DNA of 8,088 nucleotides, from contig JAEDLZ010000064.1 in the NCBI GenBank assembly GCA_016303265.1, positions 1 to 8,088 of the forward strand, in the 5' to 3' direction. Positions within the stretch are counted from its first letter, which is position 1; each line of letters starts with the position of its first letter. Positions 5,876 through 8,088 of this stretch are shown here, one piece after another. The notes beneath the pieces were generated by a model that was not told the origin of the DNA, did no database searches, and saw only the letters and a program-made list of their open reading frames with translations. Source of the stretch: Clostridiales bacterium (GTDB lineage: Bacteria; Bacillota; Clostridia; Monoglobales; Monoglobaceae). A program made the translations under genes and the position numbers.

Positions 5876-5939
5876 AAAGGGCTTTCCGAAAGCCAAAATT
5901 CCCCGTTATTTTGAAAGCCTTTTCCCGGGGCTGATTTTT
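5876..5939 (+). terminator. Alternative stems ending in a T-run
   Basis: GGCTTTC (5880-5886) can pair locally with GAAAGCC (5888-5894, through 6 bp), or as part of an 11-bp stem 5876-5886 with 5913-5923 that includes a plus-strand G-U pair. CCCCG (5901-5905) can pair with CGGGG (5926-5930), followed by CTGATTTTT. The last stem plus TTTTT resembles an intrinsic terminator with a long loop for the yitT-family transcript, 15 bases before the next -35 box. Confidence 0.45.
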
Positions 5940-5946
5940 AAAACCT

Positions 5947-5962
5947 TTTTGTCTTGACAAAA
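5947..5962. promoter_or_regulatory. Inverted repeat across the -35 box of the acetylation operon
   Basis: TTTTGTC (5947-5953) and GACAAAA (5956-5962) are perfect 7-bp arms around TT. The TTGACA -35 box lies inside it, so a protein bound here would compete with RNA polymerase. No adjacent regulator gene is present; operator function is inferred from position. Confidence 0.45.
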
Positions 5963-5982
5963 CTTACCACAGCCTATATAAT
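5954..5982 (+). promoter_or_regulatory. Perfect consensus sigma-A promoter of the MBOAT-DHHW operon
   Basis: TTGACA (5954-5959), 17 bases, then TATAAT (5977-5982): every consensus position matches. Expected start is near 5989, about 62 bases before the TTG start codon. Confidence 0.9.
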
Positions 5983-6006
5983 CTATATGTATGTTTTTAG
6001 TATAAG

Positions 6007-6029
6007 GTACGGGGTCTTATTCCCCGTAT
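6007..6029 (+). promoter_or_regulatory. Leader hairpin before the MBOAT gene
   Basis: TACGGGG (6008-6014) pairs with CCCCGTA (6022-6028) around TCTTATT, with a G-U pair extending it by one. It lies in the predicted leader, 22 bases before the start codon and just ahead of the GGGGG ribosome site (6040-6044). No T-run follows. It could stabilise the 5' end; the unpaired GGGGG could also compete for the CCCC arm, hiding the ribosome site. Confidence 0.5.
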
Positions 6030-6051
6030 ATCAAAGAATGGGGGATAAAGC

Positions 6052-7455
6052 TTGGTTTTTTCAAGTTTGCTTTTTTTGGGAATTTTTCTGCCCGTAACGC
6101 TCGGGCTTTATTATCTTAATAAAAATATTACCTATCGTAATATTATTCTTCTGATTGCGTCGCTCATCTTCTATGCCTGGGGCGAGCCTATTCTGATTAT
6201 CAATATGCTCTTTAGTGCATTCGTCGGCTATGCGTCAGGCTTTGGGATTGCAAAATCAAAGGAAAAACAAAAAAACTCCTTGGCAAAATTTTTTCTTATA
6301 CTGGCGCTTGTTATTGACATAGGGCTTCTCGGCGTGTTCAAATATTCCGGTTTTTTCGTTTCAAACATAAACGCCCTTTTCGGCGCAGGAATAAACTTTG
6401 CCGGTCTTGCCCTTCCTCTTGGAATTTCTTTTTACACCTTTCAGATTTTGTCCTATGTTATAGATGTATATCGGGGTGAAGCGGGGCTTCAGAAATCCTT
6501 TTATAAATTTCTGCTCTATGTTTCCATGTTCCCCCAGCTTGTGGCGGGGCCCATTGTCCGCTACATAGACATTGAAAAGCAAATCAACGAGAGGCACACC
6601 TCGGCTGCGGATTTTGAATACGGCGTTATCCGTTTTGCCCAGGGTATGTTCAAAAAAGTTATTTTGGCAAACAGCGCCGGCAGCATTGTAAATGCCTTAA
6701 TCGGCGGTGATATGACAACGCTTTCTGCCGGAGGCGCATGGCTCAGTATAATTATGTACGCATTCCAGATTTACTTTGACTTTTCCGGCTACAGCGATAT
6801 GGCAATCGGACTGGGGCGCTTTTTCGGCCTTTCATTCCGGGAAAATTTCGATTATCCTTACATTTCCAAAAGCATAACGGAATTTTGGCGCAGATGGCAT
6901 ATGTCGCTGGGCACATTTTTCCGTGATTATGTTTACATTCCGTTGGGCGGCAACCGCAGGCATCAGCTTTTTAATATTGCCGTTGTATGGTTTCTGACGG
7001 GCTTTTGGCACGGAGCAAGCTGGAATTTCATTTTCTGGGGGCTTTATTACGGGCTTTGGCTTATGATTGAAAAGAAAATTATCTTCAGATTTATTGACCG
7101 CGTACCCGGCTGGATAAGGCTTATATACAGCAACATTATCGTCCTTTTCGGCTGGATGCTCTTCTACTTTACGGATTTGTCAAGGCTCAAGCAGTTTCTT
7201 ATTGCGGCATTCGGGCAGAACCGTAGCGGACTTAATCTTGTGGCAAAATATCAGGCGACCTCTCACATATGGTTCATAATTCTTATGTTCATATGCGCAA
7301 CTCCGCTCATAAGGCTTATTGCCAAAAAGCTGCGCAGCCGCTTTAAAACCGTTTATGCGGTACTTCTTCCGCTTACGGTCACATTCATTATGGCAATATG
7401 CTTTATTATGCTCATTAAACAGTCATACAACCCATTTTTATACTTTAGATTTTAG
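6052..7455 (+). CDS. MBOAT-family O-acyltransferase (AlgI-like)
   Basis: This 467-residue polytopic membrane protein has the usual AlgI length. Such proteins pass acetyl groups across the membrane for O-acetylation of surface or secreted polysaccharides. Conserved stretches are the N-terminus MVFSSLLFLGIFLP, FPQLVAGPIVRY (160-171), YFDFSGYSDMAIGLG (241-255), ITEFWRRWHMSLGTFFRDYVYIPLGGNR (from 275) and FLTGFWHGASWNF (314-326). His283 and His320 are the two family histidines; His320 is the expected catalytic one. The start is TTG 6052: it gives the family's MVFSS opening and has GGGGG 7 bases upstream, and no ATG offers that. The DHHW gene follows 12 bases later with its AGGAGG overlapping this stop, so the two are an operon. 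DltB is a relative, but the partner and WRRWH context favour AlgI/PatA-type acetylation over D-alanylation. The polymer is unknown. Confidence 0.95.
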   Translation: MVFSSLLFLGIFLPVTLGLYYLNKNITYRNIILLIASLIFYAWGEPILIINMLFSAFVGYASGFGIAKSKEKQKNSLAKFFLILALVIDIGLLGVFKYSGFFVSNINALFGAGINFAGLALPLGISFYTFQILSYVIDVYRGEAGLQKSFYKFLLYVSMFPQLVAGPIVRYIDIEKQINERHTSAADFEYGVIRFAQGMFKKVILANSAGSIVNALIGGDMTTLSAGGAWLSIIMYAFQIYFDFSGYSDMAIGLGRFFGLSFRENFDYPYISKSITEFWRRWHMSLGTFFRDYVYIPLGGNRRHQLFNIAVVWFLTGFWHGASWNFIFWGLYYGLWLMIEKKIIFRFIDRVPGWIRLIYSNIIVLFGWMLFYFTDLSRLKQFLIAAFGQNRSGLNLVAKYQATSHIWFIILMFICATPLIRLIAKKLRSRFKTVYAVLLPLTVTFIMAICFIMLIKQSYNPFLYFRF

Positions 7456-7467
7456 GAGGCGGCTCAT

Positions 7468-8088
7468 ATGCGTGAAAAGATAACTTCTGCTGTTTTTATT
7501 GCAATACTCGTTATGTTCTTTGCACTCATTGTGGTTTTTCCCAAGGACGAGTGTGCCTCTGTTCAGGAAAACCGCGAACTTGCGGCCATGCCGAAAGTCA
7601 CTCTTAACAGCGTACTTTCAGGTGATTTTGAAAGCGGCTTTGAAACCTATCTCACCGACAATGTGGGATTTCGCAGCCATCTCGTTGACATCGGCAGCCG
7701 TTTTGAGAATATGCGCGGAATACAGAGCAAAAATTCGGGTCGGATTGTGGAGGTAAGCGGCGGACAGCTTGTTTTAAACGACCGCAAAATTATGGAGGTT
7801 TTCCACGAGAACCCCGATGCACGGAATTTATATATTTCCGTTCTTAATGATTTTTCAAAGGGAATTAACGGCAGCACAAAAATGTATCTTATGCTTGTTC
7901 CCACCCAGATTGAGTTCGACAAAAGCCGCTACCGTCTTTTGTCCGACAGTGAAAAATCAACCATAGACAGTATCTATTCCTCACTTGAAAATGTAAAATG
8001 CGTGAATGTCTATGATAAGTTAAAAGCCAATGCAAGTGACTATATATACTTCCGGACCGACCATCATTGGACTCAGCGGGGCGCATAT
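7468..8088 (+). CDS. DHHW-family protein (AlgJ/AlgX-like acetyltransferase partner), 3' end cut by window edge
   Basis: The first 207 codons are present; the family usually runs ~350-400. Residues 5-25 (ITSAVFIAILVMFFALIVVFP) are a signal anchor, putting the rest outside the membrane. ENREL (34-38) and FETYLTDNVGFRSHLVDI (58-75) are the family's opening motifs, MLVPTQ the start of the SGNH-like core, and YFRTDHHWTQRGAY (194-207) the hallmark. Asp198 and His200 correspond to the Asp-x-His pair of AlgJ/AlgX; the Ser nucleophile would lie past the edge. ATG 7468 has AGGAGG (7454-7459) 8 bases ahead. As partner of the MBOAT gene it should receive the exported acetyl group and place it on an extracellular glycan. 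No frameshift is seen. Confidence 0.93.
   Translation, partial: MREKITSAVFIAILVMFFALIVVFPKDECASVQENRELAAMPKVTLNSVLSGDFESGFETYLTDNVGFRSHLVDIGSRFENMRGIQSKNSGRIVEVSGGQLVLNDRKIMEVFHENPDARNLYISVLNDFSKGINGSTKMYLMLVPTQIEFDKSRYRLLSDSEKSTIDSIYSSLENVKCVNVYDKLKANASDYIYFRTDHHWTQRGAY

Noticed and set aside
5675..5896. Minus-strand frame of 73 codons over the inverted-repeat block
   Set aside because: It reads through the hairpin at 5736-5782 and the end of the yitT-family gene, with no protein features.
1..8088. Mobile elements, CRISPR, tRNA or rRNA genes, phage genes
   Set aside because: No transposase, integrase, spaced direct repeats, cloverleaf or rRNA stretches were seen, and every long coding frame belongs to an ordinary family.

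Overview
The window comes from an endospore-forming Firmicute, most likely of class Clostridia. It carries a complete spoIIAA-spoIIAB-sigF operon, purine-rich Shine-Dalgarno sites before most genes, some GTG/TTG starts, consensus TTGACA/TATAAT promoters with 17-base spacers, and moderate GC content. Genus cannot be read from the sequence.

Layout. (1) Positions 1-2089, minus strand: a MarR-family regulator and, overlapping it by 8 bases, an ABC exporter half-transporter that runs off the left edge. They share one strong promoter with a small palindrome at the expected transcription start, the usual picture of a self-repressing efflux operon. The exporter subunit carries the degenerate-site residues (Asp in place of the catalytic Glu, Gln in place of the switch His) of one half of a heterodimeric exporter, so its partner should lie just beyond position 1. 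(2) Positions 2198-3788, plus strand: a SigH-like promoter, a strong 15-bp hairpin, then the anti-anti-sigma factor, anti-sigma kinase and sigma-F that set forespore-specific transcription. (3) Positions 3832-4475: a perfect 22-bp palindrome, a zinc-ribbon plus CD225/dispanin-like membrane protein, and a folded 3' region. (4) Positions 4674-5724: a perfect consensus promoter with a palindrome at its start site, a leader of about 130 nt, and a YitT-family (DUF161+DUF2179) membrane protein. (5) Positions 5736-5946: a gene-free stretch dense in inverted repeats. (6) Positions 5947-8088: a second perfect consensus promoter with an inverted repeat across its -35 box, a leader hairpin, an MBOAT O-acyltransferase (AlgI-like, TTG start) and a DHHW/AlgJ-AlgX-like protein truncated by the right edge. 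The last two form a polysaccharide O-acetylation module.

Most of what is unusual lies in the intergenic DNA: nearly every gene-free gap carries a strong dyad or hairpin, two placed at promoter elements. No mobile element, CRISPR array, tRNA or rRNA was seen, and no wholly new system can be claimed from this window.
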